A DNA stretch of 64,000 nt, taken from the NCBI GenBank assembly GCA_045805565.1, contig JBJMKZ010000022.1, positions 62,001 through 126,000 on the forward strand. Direction: 5' to 3'. This DNA is from DATAEY01 sp045805565 (GTDB lineage Bacteria > Actinomycetota > Thermoleophilia > Solirubrobacterales > Solirubrobacteraceae). Under the pieces are notes generated by a model. It searched no databases, was not told where the DNA came from, and saw only the letters and a list, made by a program, of their open reading frames with translations. Positions 14,886 through 23,803 of this stretch are shown in pieces. Made by a program: the position numbers and the translations under genes. The first letter of the stretch is position 1. Each line of letters begins with the position of its first letter.

Positions 14886-17800
14886 GTGCCGCTCTCCTCG
14901 TTCACCCCGCGCGTGCGGGCCTGGTTCGAGTCGGCGTTCGCCGAGCCGACCCCGGCCCAACGCCTGGCGTGGCCGGCGATCGCGACCGCCGACAACGTCC
15001 TGATCTCCGCCCCGACGGGATCGGGCAAGACCCTGGCCGCCTTTCTGTGGGGGCTGGACCGCCTTGCCGCCGATCCGCTGCCGGAGGGCGCCAGCCGCGC
15101 AACCAGGCTGGTCTACGTCTCGCCCCTGAAGGCGCTCTCCTACGACGTGGAGCGCAATCTGCGCGCCCCCTTACGGGGCATCGGGGCGGACATCACGGTC
15201 GCCATCCGCACCGGCGACACCCCGCAGCGCGAGCGGGCCGCCATGCGCCGCCAGCCGCCCGACGTCCTGATCACCACGCCGGAGTCGCTGTACCTGATGC
15301 TCACCTCGCAGGCGCGCGAGGTCCTGGCCGGCACCGAGACCGTGATCGTTGACGAGGTGCACGCCGTCGCGTCCACCAAGCGAGGCTCCCATCTCGCGCT
15401 GAGCCTCGAGCGGTTGGAGGCCCTGGCCGGCCGGCGCCTGCAGCGGATTGGCCTCAGCGCCACACAGCGGCCCCTCGAAGAGGTCGCGCGGTTCCTGGTC
15501 GGCCCTGGCCGCGAGTGCACGATCGTCGACGCAGGCATCACCAAGGCGCTCGACCTGCGGATCGAGGTCCCGGTGGAGTCGATGGTGGAGCCGGATCAGG
15601 GTCCGGAGCTGGAGGCGGTCGGCGGCGACGGCACCCGGCGCTCCATCTGGCCGGCGATCTACCCGGAGATCCTCGAGGCGGTTCGCGCCCATAGCTCGAC
15701 CATCGTGTTCGTCAACAACCGCCGCAGCGCCGAGCGCCTGGCGCTGCGCCTCAACGAGCTTGCCGACGAGGAGATCGCGCGCGCCCACCACGGGTCGCTC
15801 GCGCGTGAGGAGCGGCTGGTGGTGGAGGAGCTCCTCAAGTCGGGACGGCTCCCCTGCCTGGTCGCCACCTCGAGCCTCGAGCTGGGAATCGACATGGGCG
15901 CCGTGGACCTCGTGGTCCAGGTCGAGTCCCCGAAGTCGGTGGCGCGCGGACTGCAGCGGATCGGGCGCGCCGGGCATCGCATCGACGACGTCTCGCGCGG
16001 GGTCATCTTCCCCAAGTTCCGCGCCGACCTGCTCGAGTCGGCGGTCGTGGTGAGTCGGATGCGCCGCGGCGAAATCGAGTCGACCGTGGTGCCGCGCAAC
16101 GCGCTGGATGTCCTTGCCCAGCAGGTGGTCGCCATCGCCGCCTCCACCGACGATCCGGTCGCCGTGGACGATCTCCACGGCCTGGTGACCCGCGCCTACC
16201 CGTACGCCGACCTCTCGCGGGCGCAGCTCGACAACGTGCTCGACATGCTCGACGGTCGCTACCCGTCCTCGGAGTTCGGCGAGCTGCGCCCGCGCATCGT
16301 CTGGGATCGCGTCGCCGGCACCATCCGTGCACGGCGCGGCGCCCGGCAGCTGGCGGTGACCAACGCCGGCACCATCCCCGACCGGGGGCTGTTTGCGGTC
16401 ACGCTTCCCGATGGCCGCCGGGTGGGGGAGCTCGACGAGGAGATGGTCTACGAGGCGCGCCCAGGCCAGACCTTCCTGCTCGGCGCCTCGACGTGGCGGA
16501 TCGAGGAGATCGGTCGCGACCGGGTGGTGGTCACGCCGGCGCCGGGCGTGCCGGGGGCCGTCCCGTTCTGGCGCGGCGACGGCGTCGGCCGACCGCGCGA
16601 GCTGGGGCAGGCGATCGGCGAGTTCGCGCGCTGGGCGGTCGACCAGCGCCCGGAGGCGCTCGAGCGCGACCACGACCTCGACCGGCGCGCCGCCGGCAAT
16701 CTGGTCGAGTTCCTGCGCGAGCAGCAGGCGGCCACCCGGGTGGTCCCGTCGGACCGCACGATCGTGGTCGAGCGCTTCCGCGACGAGATCGGCGACTGGC
16801 GGCTGTGCGTCCTCTCCCCCTACGGCGGGCGCGTCCATGCCGCATGGGGCCTGGCCCTTTCGGCCCGGATCCGCGACGAGCTCGGGCTGGAGTCCGACGC
16901 GATCTGGTCGGACGACGGGATCATCGTGCACCTCCCCGATGCCGACGATCCACCGGGCGCGGACCTGGTCATGGTCGAGCCCGGTGAGCTCGAGGACCTG
17001 GTGGTGCGGGAGCTGGGGGGCTCGGCGCTGTTCGGCGCCCGCTTCCGCGAGAACGCCGCCCGCGCGCTGCTGATTCCCCGCGCCTACCCTGGCCGGCGCA
17101 CACCGCTGTGGCAGCAGCGGCTCAAGGCCCAGACGCTGCTGGAGGTGGCGCGACGCTACGGGCAGTTTCCGCTGGTCCTGGAGACGTATCGCGAGTGCCT
17201 GCGCGACGTGCTCGACCTTCCTGGCCTCCAGGAGCTGCTGAGCGCGCTGCACCGGCGCGAGCTTTCACTGGTCGAGGTCGAGACCCCGACGGCGTCGCCG
17301 TTCGCCTCGTCGCTGCTGTTCGACTACGTGGCGACGTACATGTACGAGGGCGACACGCCCAGCGCCGAGCGCCGCGCCGCCGCCCTGTCGCTGGATCGCG
17401 ACCTGCTGCGCGAGCTGCTCGGCCAGGAGGAGCTGCGCGAGCTGATCGATCCGGAGGCGCTGCAGGCGGTCGAGGACGATCTCCAGCACCGGTCCGCGCG
17501 CACGCGCGCCGCCAACCGCGACGCGCTTCACGACGTGCTGCGCCGGGTGGGGGATCTCTCCACCGGGGAGGCGAGGGAGCGCGTGATCGCCGGGGTGGCG
17601 GTGGAGCCGCTGCTGGGTGAGCTCGAGCGCGAGCGGCGCGCGATGCGGCTGCGGCTGGCCGGCCAGGAGCGCTGGGCCGCCGCCGAGGACGCCGGCCTGT
17701 ATCGCGACGCTCTGGCCGCGGTCCCCCCGGGCGGTCTGCCGGACTCGTTCCTGGTCGAGCTGCCCGACGCACTGGCCCGGCTGGTCCGGCGCTACGGACA

Positions 17801-19253
17801 GACCCACGGCCCGTTCACCACCGCCGAGCTTCGCGACCGCTACGGAGTCGACCCGAGCGCCGTGCTGCGTGAGCTCGAGCGCGCCGGCGAACTGGTCCGC
17901 GGCGAGCTGCGCCCGGGAGGCACGGAGCGCGAGTGGTGCGATCCCGGCGTGCTGCGACGGCTGCGCCGCGCCTCGCTGGCGGTCCTGCGCCGGGAGATCG
18001 AGCCCGCGGATCAGCGGGCGCTCGCCCGCTTCCTGCCCTCGTGGCAGGGCGTGGACCGCCATCCCTCGGGGGGAGCGGGGCCGGACCGTCTGCGCGAGGT
18101 CCTGGTGGCGCTTCAGGGCCTGGCCCTGCCGGCCGATGCCTGGGAGCGCGACGTCCTGCTCCGGCGCACCGGGGCGTATTCGCCGTCCTGGATGGACCAG
18201 CTGTGCGCCGCCGGCGAGGTGGTGTGGATCGGAGCGGGAGCGCTCGGCCGCCACTCGGGCCGCGTCGCCCTCTACTTCCGCGACGACGCCGCGCTGCTGG
18301 AGCCGCCACCGGTTCGCAGCGAGCCCCCCGCCGACGCCGCGCATGCCGCCGTGCGTGATCGCCTGGCAGCCGGGGCGTGCTTCTTCACCGACCTGCTGGT
18401 CGATGTCGACCTCTCGCCGGAGGCGCTGCAGGAGGCGCTCTGGGGTCTGGCCTGGGCGGGCGAGGTGACCAACGACGCTTTCGCTCCGCTGCGCGCGCCG
18501 CGGCTCACGCTCGCCCGCGCGCGCGGCGAGGCAAACCGTCGCGCTGGTCGGCGCTTCGCCTCGCGGCGCTCGGGAGCCGCGGCGCAGGTCCAGGGACGCT
18601 GGTCGCTGACCGCCCCGCTGTTCGCCGCCGCCCCGGATCCCGCGCAGCGCCGGCGGGCACAGGCGGAGCTGCTGCTCGAGCGCTATGGCATCGTGACCCG
18701 CGAGCAGGTGCGGGCCGAGGGCATACCCGGCGGCTTCTCGACCCTCTACGACTCGCTTTCGGCGCTGGAGACGCTCGGTGTCGCCCGGCGCGGCTACTTC
18801 GTCGAGGGCTTGGGCGGAGCCCAGTTCGCCGCCCCCGGCGCGGTCGAGCGGCTTCGCGCCCACCGGGAGGAGACCGACGAGGCGCCCCTGGTGCTGTCGG
18901 CGGTGGACCCGGCGCAGCCCTACGGTGCAGCGCTGACCTGGCCACGGCGCGAGGGAGACAGCGATCGCCGGCGACCACAGCGGGTGCCCGGCGCCCATGT
19001 CGTGCTGGTGGGCGCGGAGCCGATCCTCTATCTCGAGCGCTCGGGTCGAGGCGCGATGACCCTCGTGGACCCACGCGACGAGCGGGTGACGACCGCGTTC
19101 GAGGCGGTGGCCGCACAGGTGCGGGCCGGTCGCATCCGCCGCGTCGCCCTCGAGCGGGTGGACGGTGAGCCCGTGGTCGGCTCGCCGTTCGGCGAACTCC
19201 TGATCGAGCTGGGCTTCCGCCAGGGTCCGCGGGCCCTGACGCTCAGCGCCTGA
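14886..19253 (+). CDS. lhr: Lhr-type ATP-dependent DNA helicase, full-length
   Basis: A 1455-residue SF2 helicase of the long bacterial Lhr type. The core has the Q-motif region PTPAQRLAWPAI, Walker A SAPTGSGKT (41-49), VSPLKAL, TTPESLYLML, the VDEVH box, GLSATQ, ATSSLELGIDMG and LQRIGRAGHR. A winged-helix and beta-barrel core follows to about 850, then the long C-terminal region (to 1455) characteristic of mycobacterial and proteobacterial full-length Lhr, which contains tandem winged-helix units. Mycobacterial Lhr unwinds 3'-tailed RNA:DNA hybrids and is induced by DNA damage. It sits between UdgB and Nei, consistent with a repair role. GTG 14886 is supported by its -10 box. Confidence 0.95.
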   Translation: MPLSSFTPRVRAWFESAFAEPTPAQRLAWPAIATADNVLISAPTGSGKTLAAFLWGLDRLAADPLPEGASRATRLVYVSPLKALSYDVERNLRAPLRGIGADITVAIRTGDTPQRERAAMRRQPPDVLITTPESLYLMLTSQAREVLAGTETVIVDEVHAVASTKRGSHLALSLERLEALAGRRLQRIGLSATQRPLEEVARFLVGPGRECTIVDAGITKALDLRIEVPVESMVEPDQGPELEAVGGDGTRRSIWPAIYPEILEAVRAHSSTIVFVNNRRSAERLALRLNELADEEIARAHHGSLAREERLVVEELLKSGRLPCLVATSSLELGIDMGAVDLVVQVESPKSVARGLQRIGRAGHRIDDVSRGVIFPKFRADLLESAVVVSRMRRGEIESTVVPRNALDVLAQQVVAIAASTDDPVAVDDLHGLVTRAYPYADLSRAQLDNVLDMLDGRYPSSEFGELRPRIVWDRVAGTIRARRGARQLAVTNAGTIPDRGLFAVTLPDGRRVGELDEEMVYEARPGQTFLLGASTWRIEEIGRDRVVVTPAPGVPGAVPFWRGDGVGRPRELGQAIGEFARWAVDQRPEALERDHDLDRRAAGNLVEFLREQQAATRVVPSDRTIVVERFRDEIGDWRLCVLSPYGGRVHAAWGLALSARIRDELGLESDAIWSDDGIIVHLPDADDPPGADLVMVEPGELEDLVVRELGGSALFGARFRENAARALLIPRAYPGRRTPLWQQRLKAQTLLEVARRYGQFPLVLETYRECLRDVLDLPGLQELLSALHRRELSLVEVETPTASPFASSLLFDYVATYMYEGDTPSAERRAAALSLDRDLLRELLGQEELRELIDPEALQAVEDDLQHRSARTRAANRDALHDVLRRVGDLSTGEARERVIAGVAVEPLLGELERERRAMRLRLAGQERWAAAEDAGLYRDALAAVPPGGLPDSFLVELPDALARLVRRYGQTHGPFTTAELRDRYGVDPSAVLRELERAGELVRGELRPGGTEREWCDPGVLRRLRRASLAVLRREIEPADQRALARFLPSWQGVDRHPSGGAGPDRLREVLVALQGLALPADAWERDVLLRRTGAYSPSWMDQLCAAGEVVWIGAGALGRHSGRVALYFRDDAALLEPPPVRSEPPADAAHAAVRDRLAAGACFFTDLLVDVDLSPEALQEALWGLAWAGEVTNDAFAPLRAPRLTLARARGEANRRAGRRFASRRSGAAAQVQGRWSLTAPLFAAAPDPAQRRRAQAELLLERYGIVTREQVRAEGIPGGFSTLYDSLSALETLGVARRGYFVEGLGGAQFAAPGAVERLRAHREETDEAPLVLSAVDPAQPYGAALTWPRREGDSDRRRPQRVPGAHVVLVGAEPILYLERSGRGAMTLVDPRDERVTTAFEAVAAQVRAGRIRRVALERVDGEPVVGSPFGELLIELGFRQGPRALTLSA

Positions 19254-19281
19254 GCGCGTCGAGACCGCGACCGGCGGCATC

Positions 19282-19287
19282 TACGCT
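19282..19287 (+). promoter_or_regulatory. leaderless -10 box for nei
   Basis: TACGCT ends 6 nt before the GTG at 19294, matching the pattern before udgB's neighbour lhr and several other genes. Confidence 0.5.
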
Positions 19288-19293
19288 TCGCGA

Positions 19294-20061
19294 GTGCCCG
19301 AGGGGGACACCATCCGCTACGCGGTGAGCCGGATGCGCCCGGTTCTCGAGGGTCGGGTTCCGGACGAGATCGTGACGCCACAGCCACGCCACGCCATGGA
19401 TCGGTGGCCCGAGCGTCTGGCCGGGCGCGCGATCCGGGCGATCGACGCGCACGGCAAGCATCTCTTCCTGCGCTTCGAAGGTGGGCTCACCCTGCACTCG
19501 CACCTGCGCATGACCGGGGCGTGGGCGGTACACGAGCGCGGAAACCGCTGGCGCCGATCCCCGCGTCGCGCGTGGCTGGTACTGCGCACGGCGAGGCACG
19601 AGGTCGTCGAATTCGACGGGCCGGTGCTCGAGCTCATGACCGATTCGCGAACGCGCTTCGATCAGCGCCTGCACGCGCTGGGTCCCGACGTGCTGGCAGA
19701 GTCGGGCTTCGACGCTCAGAGCTTCCTGCGACGGCTGCGAGAGGACGACCCCCGGCGGGGGATCGGGGATGCCCTGCTCGATCAGCGAACAGTCGCGGGG
19801 ATCGGGAACGTGTGGAAGGCAGAGGCCTGTTGGGCGGCCGGCGTGGATCCCTGGCGCCCGGTCGGCGGGGTCTGCGACGCCACCGCGCTGGCGATAATCG
19901 GGGAGGCCCGCCCTCGCATGCAGGAGTCCGCCCGCACCGGCCGCCATCCGCACCACGAACGCAACGGGCGCCCGTGCCCTCGATGCGGCGAGGCGATCCG
20001 GGCGCGTGGTCAGGGCGACGGCAATCGCATGACGTTCTGGTGCCCAGAATGTCAGCGTTGA
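19294..20061 (+). CDS. nei: DNA glycosylase of the Fpg/Nei family (Nei2-like endonuclease VIII)
   Basis: A 255-residue bifunctional glycosylase/AP lyase. After start removal the N-terminus is Pro-Glu-Gly-Asp-Thr, with the Schiff-base proline and catalytic Glu; Asp-Thr rather than Pro-Glu points to the Nei side. HGKHLFLRF contains the conserved Lys (about 52), LLDQRTVAGIGNVWKAEA is the helix-two-turn-helix, and CPRCGEAI...FWCPECQR is the C-terminal zinc finger with four Cys. It excises oxidised pyrimidines. The gene follows lhr by 40 bp; lhr-nei adjacency is known in other actinobacteria. Confidence 0.92.
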   Translation: MPEGDTIRYAVSRMRPVLEGRVPDEIVTPQPRHAMDRWPERLAGRAIRAIDAHGKHLFLRFEGGLTLHSHLRMTGAWAVHERGNRWRRSPRRAWLVLRTARHEVVEFDGPVLELMTDSRTRFDQRLHALGPDVLAESGFDAQSFLRRLREDDPRRGIGDALLDQRTVAGIGNVWKAEACWAAGVDPWRPVGGVCDATALAIIGEARPRMQESARTGRHPHHERNGRPCPRCGEAIRARGQGDGNRMTFWCPECQR

Positions 20062-20753
20062 GGCGGGTCGGTCACAAGGGAGCCGATCTGATCGCTCCCG
20101 GCAACACGATCCCCAGCTTCGACGCCGCACTCGCCGCCGGCGTCGACATGATTGAGTTCGACGTTCTGCCCGAACGTGGATCGGGCCGTCTCGTGCTCGC
20201 CCACGACTACGTCGCCGCCCGGCGTGGCGAGCCGCCCAGCCTCGAGGAGGGCCTATCCCATTTCGCCTCGGAGGCGTTCGACGGGGTCGAGCTCGACGTC
20301 GATCTCAAGCTGCCCGGTTACGAGGAGGCGGTGGTGAACGCGCTGCGCCGCCACGGCTTGGCCGGGCGAGCTCTGGTCTCCTCGCAGTACCTGGACAGCC
20401 TCGCGCAGGTGCGCAGGCTCGAACCCTCGTTGCGCCTGGGATGGTCAGTCCCGCGGGCGCGACGCGACTACACCGGTTCGGCCCTGACCGCTCTGCCGGC
20501 CCTTGGCCTCCTCAGGGCCTATCGGCTGATGCTCCCGCGCCTGGCGGCGCGGGCGATCCGCGCGCGCCGCTGCGACGCCCTCATGGCCCACTGGCGCGTG
20601 ATCAGCCCTCGATTGGTGTCCGCGGTCAGGGGGGCCGGCGGAGAGCTGTTCGCCTGGACGGTGGACGAGCTGCCGCGGATCCGGGCTCTGGAGGCGCTGG
20701 GCGTCACGGGCGTGATCACCAACGATCCGCGCCTGTTCGCGGCGCTCGTCTGA
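20049..20753 (+). CDS. glycerophosphodiester phosphodiesterase family protein
   Basis: A 234-residue GDPD TIM barrel. It begins MSALRRVGHKGADLIAPGNTI (with Gly-His replacing the usual AHRG, then APGNT in place of APENT). DMIEFDVL supplies the metal-binding Glu and Asp, followed by LVLAHDY, ELDVDLK, and a C-terminal AWTVDE...GVTGVITNDP. The APENT glutamate, a usual metal ligand, is Gly here, so activity may be altered. ATG 20049 overlaps the nei stop; a TTG at 20058 that overlaps as TTGA is an alternative. Confidence 0.82.
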   Translation: MSALRRVGHKGADLIAPGNTIPSFDAALAAGVDMIEFDVLPERGSGRLVLAHDYVAARRGEPPSLEEGLSHFASEAFDGVELDVDLKLPGYEEAVVNALRRHGLAGRALVSSQYLDSLAQVRRLEPSLRLGWSVPRARRDYTGSALTALPALGLLRAYRLMLPRLAARAIRARRCDALMAHWRVISPRLVSAVRGAGGELFAWTVDELPRIRALEALGVTGVITNDPRLFAALV

Positions 20754-20774
20754 GCGGCTGGGCGGTCGGAGCCC

Positions 20775-20808
20775 GCCGATCGGACTATTCGCCGATGGGC
20801 CGATCGGA
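20775..20808 (+). promoter_or_regulatory. repeated palindromic element upstream of the response regulator
   Basis: The 10-mer GCCGATCGGA, which contains the palindrome CCGATCGG, occurs at 20775-20784 and again at 20799-20808, 24 bp apart centre to centre. A degenerate copy GCCGATGGGC lies between them at 20791. It is 76 bp before the response-regulator ATG and is a candidate operator, possibly for the regulator itself. Confidence 0.45.
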
Positions 20809-20883
20809 GGGGGATCGGGCGCAGCCGGACGGTTTGGCGAGGTGGACATAACACCGGGGCCCGAAGTTCGATAAAACGCCGAG

Positions 20884-21531
20884 ATGGGCACGGGGGACGC
20901 GCGGGTACGGGTGTTCGTCGCGGACGACCACCCCCTCTACCGCGAGGGAGTCGTGCGGGCGATCAAGGAGCGCCCGGAGCTGGAGCTCGTCGGACAGTGT
21001 GGCGACGGGCGGGCGGCGGTCGCCCAGATCCAGGAACTGGAGCCGGACGTCCTGCTCCTGGACATGCGCCTTCCCTCGCTGAACGGCATCCAAGTGATCA
21101 CGGCCCTGTCGGACACCAAGTCGCCCACCCGTGTGCTAGTCCTGTCCGCCTTCGACGATGGGTCGCTGGTGTATGACGCGACCGCCGCCGGCGCCCACGG
21201 CTACGTCCTCAAGGACGCCGACCGCCAGACCATCTGTGACGCGATCACCGCGGTGGCGCGCGGCAGAAGCTACTTCTCCAGCGACCTCCATGACGGCCTG
21301 GCGGAGCAGATCCGCGCTCACCGCTACGACGAGCGCCCCCGCCTCAGCGCCCGCGAACGTCAGATCCTCGCCCTCACGGCCGAGGGCCGTTCGAGTCCGG
21401 AGATCGCCCGTCTTCTGTTCCTGAGCACTTCGACCGTCAAGACCCACCTCCAGAACATCTACGAGAAGCTCGAGGTCTCCGACCGCGCCGCCGCCGTAGC
21501 CAAAGCGCTCCGCGAGGGAGTGCTGCATTGA
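20884..21531 (+). CDS. NarL/LuxR-family response regulator
   Basis: A 215-residue regulator with a receiver domain (residues 8-125: ADDHPLYREG acidic pair, phospho-acceptor Asp in LLLDMRLPSLNG, Lys in YVLKDADRQ) and a LuxR HTH (about 150-210: LSARERQILALTAEGRSSPEIARLLFLSTSTVKTHLQNIYEKL). The kinase gene follows with a TTGA overlap, so the two form a two-component pair. GATAAA 8 nt upstream of the ATG may be the -10 box. No Shine-Dalgarno sequence is visible. Confidence 0.93.
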   Translation: MGTGDARVRVFVADDHPLYREGVVRAIKERPELELVGQCGDGRAAVAQIQELEPDVLLLDMRLPSLNGIQVITALSDTKSPTRVLVLSAFDDGSLVYDATAAGAHGYVLKDADRQTICDAITAVARGRSYFSSDLHDGLAEQIRAHRYDERPRLSARERQILALTAEGRSSPEIARLLFLSTSTVKTHLQNIYEKLEVSDRAAAVAKALREGVLH

Positions 21532-22873
21532 GCGAGGCGGTCCTCGCAAGGCCCGGGGTCCGCGGCCCCCGGGCCACGATGGCGATCACGTTGCCGGGTC
21601 TGGCGCTCTGCTTCCTAGCCTTCGCCCTCTCCCCTCACGACCAACTGTTCAGCCCGTTGACGTTCGTGCTGGCGGGGTGCGCGGTCATTGCGAGCGTCGC
21701 ATGGGTGGGTCTGGATGAGCGCCTCTTAGTCGACGCGTCGTTCGTTCCGTCCCTACTTGCGATCGGGTTTCTCGGGCCAGCTGAAGTCGTCGCGATCTTG
21801 CTTTTCGGGGAGATCTCCTCCTGGTTTGTACGTCGATATCGCGCAGTCGTCCTACCGATCAACATGTTCGGACTGACCGCTCCTGCCCTGCTGCCGCCAT
21901 CGCATTTGACGCGATCGGCCCCAGGGGCTCGCTTTTCTACGTCGTGCTGGGCGTTGCTGGCGCTGCTTCATTGGCGCTTAACGGTTTCATCGTCACGTCT
22001 CTTATGGGCCTACTAGACGATGCGCCGATTCTCGCCCGCTTACGCGGTCACCTCAGTCTCGTTCCGGCGATTGCCATCAATCTACTGCTGGCAATCGCCA
22101 CCGCAACTCTTTATGGCAGCAGAGGGCTCATCGCCATAGCGGTCGTCCTCGTGGCGATTATCGCCTTTGACTACATGGTCACCCAAATGATCAGCGCGCG
22201 GCAACGCGCACAACGCATTGCCGATTTAGCTGCGAGTCGCCAGCGGCTTGTAGTTCAGGCGATTGACGCGGAGGAGCGAGAGCGGCGCCGGCTATCGGAG
22301 CGACTCCATGACGAAGCTATCCAGGACCTGCTGGCGGCGAAACAAGAACTAGCCGAGGCGAAGGTCGGCGATCCCCGTGGTGTTCCTCGGGCTCAACTTG
22401 CGCTCGACAGCGTTCTCGGTCAGTTACGTGGCGCTGTATTTGATCTTCATCCGCGAGTCCTAGAGCAGAGCGGACTAGCCTCAGCTCTCACAGCAGTGGC
22501 TGAACAGCAGGGTCGAATCGGCGGGTTTCAGACTGAGCTAAATATCGACCCACGCGCTGCCGGTCTCTGTGATCGTCTCGTCTTTGCCGTAAGCCGCGAG
22601 CTGCTAACCAACATTGCGAAGCATGCACGCGCCCGAATCGCGGAAGTACAGATTTGCCGTGAAGGGGCTGCGGTCGTCGTAACTGTGCGCGATGACGGCT
22701 GCGGATTCGAGGAGGAATCCCGGTACGCCGCGATCCGCTCGGGCCACATTGGCCTTGCATCGATCGCGGAGCGAGTCGAGGCGACCGGTGGTCGCTTCGA
22801 GCTGAATACCTCCCCCGGAGAGGGTTCCTGTCTGCGTGCGATCCTCCCGGTGACCGATATGGATACCGAGTAG
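21528..22873 (+). pseudogene. sensor histidine kinase (NarX/HisKA_3 type) with an apparent one-base frameshift
   Basis: Reading frame 1 from the TTG at 21528 encodes a multi-pass membrane sensor up to ...FGLTAPALL, then turns to nonsense and stops at 22016. A second frame, readable from about 21893, continues the membrane region AAIAFDAIGPRGSLFYVVLG and then the kinase. HisKA_3 is EERERRRLSERLHDEAIQDLL with the phospho-His, and the HATPase has SRELLTNIAKHA, VRDDGCGFE and GHIGLASIAERV. One missing G in CTGCTG(G)CCGCC near 21894 would restore a single protein of about 448 residues. The gene is visibly poorer in GC than its neighbours and uses TTA leucine codons several times. Sequencing error, true mutation or programmed frameshift cannot be separated here. 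Confidence 0.8.
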
Positions 22874-22944
22874 CAGCGGCAGCGGTCGCCCAAACGTAAG
22901 GGCGGGTCCCGGCAGAGTCGCGATTGGCCCCGACCTCTTAGCAA

Positions 22945-23070
22945 CTGCGAAGGAGAGTTGTGAGCAACTCTCCGCAGAGATTTCACAGAAAGGGGCTCAG
23001 GCTTGGCTAAAGCCTCCGTAGCCTCGTCCGCCGCAATCCGGCGATTCCTGCCCAACAGATCGGAGGAACT
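22945..23070 (+). promoter_or_regulatory. structured leader upstream of a small peptide ORF
   Basis: Between the kinase stop and the peptide ATG lie two strong hairpins. GGAGAGTTG-TGAG-CAACTCTCC (22952-22973) is extended by CTGC/GCAG across a 3-nt bulge (22945-22977). AGGCTT-GGCTA-AAGCCT is at 22999-23015. The first could terminate the two-component operon, but no T-run follows; together they look like a folded 5' leader ending in the GGAGG at 23062. It matches no riboswitch class I can recognise. Confidence 0.5.
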
Positions 23071-23160
23071 ATGCGCCAGCTACGACTCAAGCTGTACCCG
23101 CTCATGATCGCGGTGATCGGAGTGATCGCCGCGAGCGGCGGCGGGTTCCGCAGCCGCTAA
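23071..23160 (+). CDS. 29-residue predicted membrane/secreted peptide
   Basis: The short ORF runs from ATG 23071 to TAA 23158. Its N-terminus is basic (MRQLRLKLYP), followed by one hydrophobic stretch (LMIAVIGVIAA) and a glycine/arginine tail (SGGGFRSR). CGGAGGAACT directly before the ATG is a near-ideal ribosome site, rare in this window, which argues for real translation. It could be a single-span membrane peptide or a signal-peptide-like precursor releasing a short tail. Its place behind a two-component system suggests a sensed or accessory peptide (inference). I recognise no family. Confidence 0.55.
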   Translation: MRQLRLKLYPLMIAVIGVIAASGGGFRSR

Positions 23161-23341
23161 GCATCAAGCCGTTTCGCGATTGGGTCCAGTGCGCAGCGAA
23201 GTACTTGCTGCGTGCTGGGCTCGAGCGCTCCCTGTCGATTCCACGCCAATCGACCGAAACGACTGACTCCCTGTAGCAGACCGACGCGGCTGTCCGCGAC
23301 GCAAACGGGCAGCCTGACCCCGCGAGCGGTGCCGATTTACG

Positions 23342-23803
23342 ATGCCGCTCATGTCTCGGCTCGTGCTGCCAGCGTTGGCGGTCGTCGCGCTGGGAGGGGC
23401 GGCTTGCGCAGGCACTGATCGTCCGTTGCCGGCGGCCTGTACTCGCGGGACGCTGACGGTCGCCAACGCCCTGCGGGCGGCTCCCGGGCCGGTGGCGCTC
23501 GATGACGGGACGCGGCTATCGACGTGCATCGCCCGAGCGCGCACCGACGCCGAGATCCAGACGATCGGCTCCCTCTACACCGGCGTGGCCGACAACCTCG
23601 CCACCAGGCTGCGCGTGAGCGACACCGCGGCACTGCGGCTCGGCTATCTGATCGGCGCTGCACGCCGTGGCGCCCGACACACCAGCGGAATCCACGAGGA
23701 GCTGGTGCGCCGGCTGGAGCAGACGGTCGGGGTCGACGGGCCGCCCCCTTCCCGGCGCCGCCCGTTCAAGCGAGGGCTCGCCGCGGGTGCGAGGAACGGA
23801 TGA
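23342..23803 (+). CDS. exported protein, probable lipoprotein, unknown function
   Basis: A 153-residue protein from ATG 23342 (or 150 from ATG 23351). The N-terminus MSRLVLPALAVVALGGAAC is a signal sequence, with Cys placed as in lipoproteins although the box GGAAC is not canonical. The mature part (AACTRGTLTVANALRAAP, a second Cys in STCIARARTDAEIQTI, then SGIHEELVRRLEQTV) shows no family I know. Two further Cys could pair. The stop overlaps the next gene as ATGA, so it may work with that hydrolase-like protein. The 181 bp before it (23161-23341) hold nothing recognisable. Confidence 0.65.
   Translation: MPLMSRLVLPALAVVALGGAACAGTDRPLPAACTRGTLTVANALRAAPGPVALDDGTRLSTCIARARTDAEIQTIGSLYTGVADNLATRLRVSDTAALRLGYLIGAARRGARHTSGIHEELVRRLEQTVGVDGPPPSRRRPFKRGLAAGARNG

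Noticed and set aside
15171..19280. Very long open frames (693 and 671 codons) on the strand opposite lhr
   Set aside because: GC-rich coding produces long antisense frames. Their products are His/Arg/Gln/Gly-rich without any motif, whereas the plus-strand frame carries the complete Lhr motif set.
21528..22016. Two separate genes instead of one frameshifted kinase
   Set aside because: The last 40 residues of the first frame lose membrane character, while the second frame continues the same membrane protein from exactly that point. A single broken gene explains both.
22874..23070. Known riboswitch (cyclic-di-GMP, cyclic-di-AMP or similar) in the kinase-peptide leader
   Set aside because: The hairpins are real, but the conserved unpaired segments of these classes are not present; a covariance-model search would be needed.
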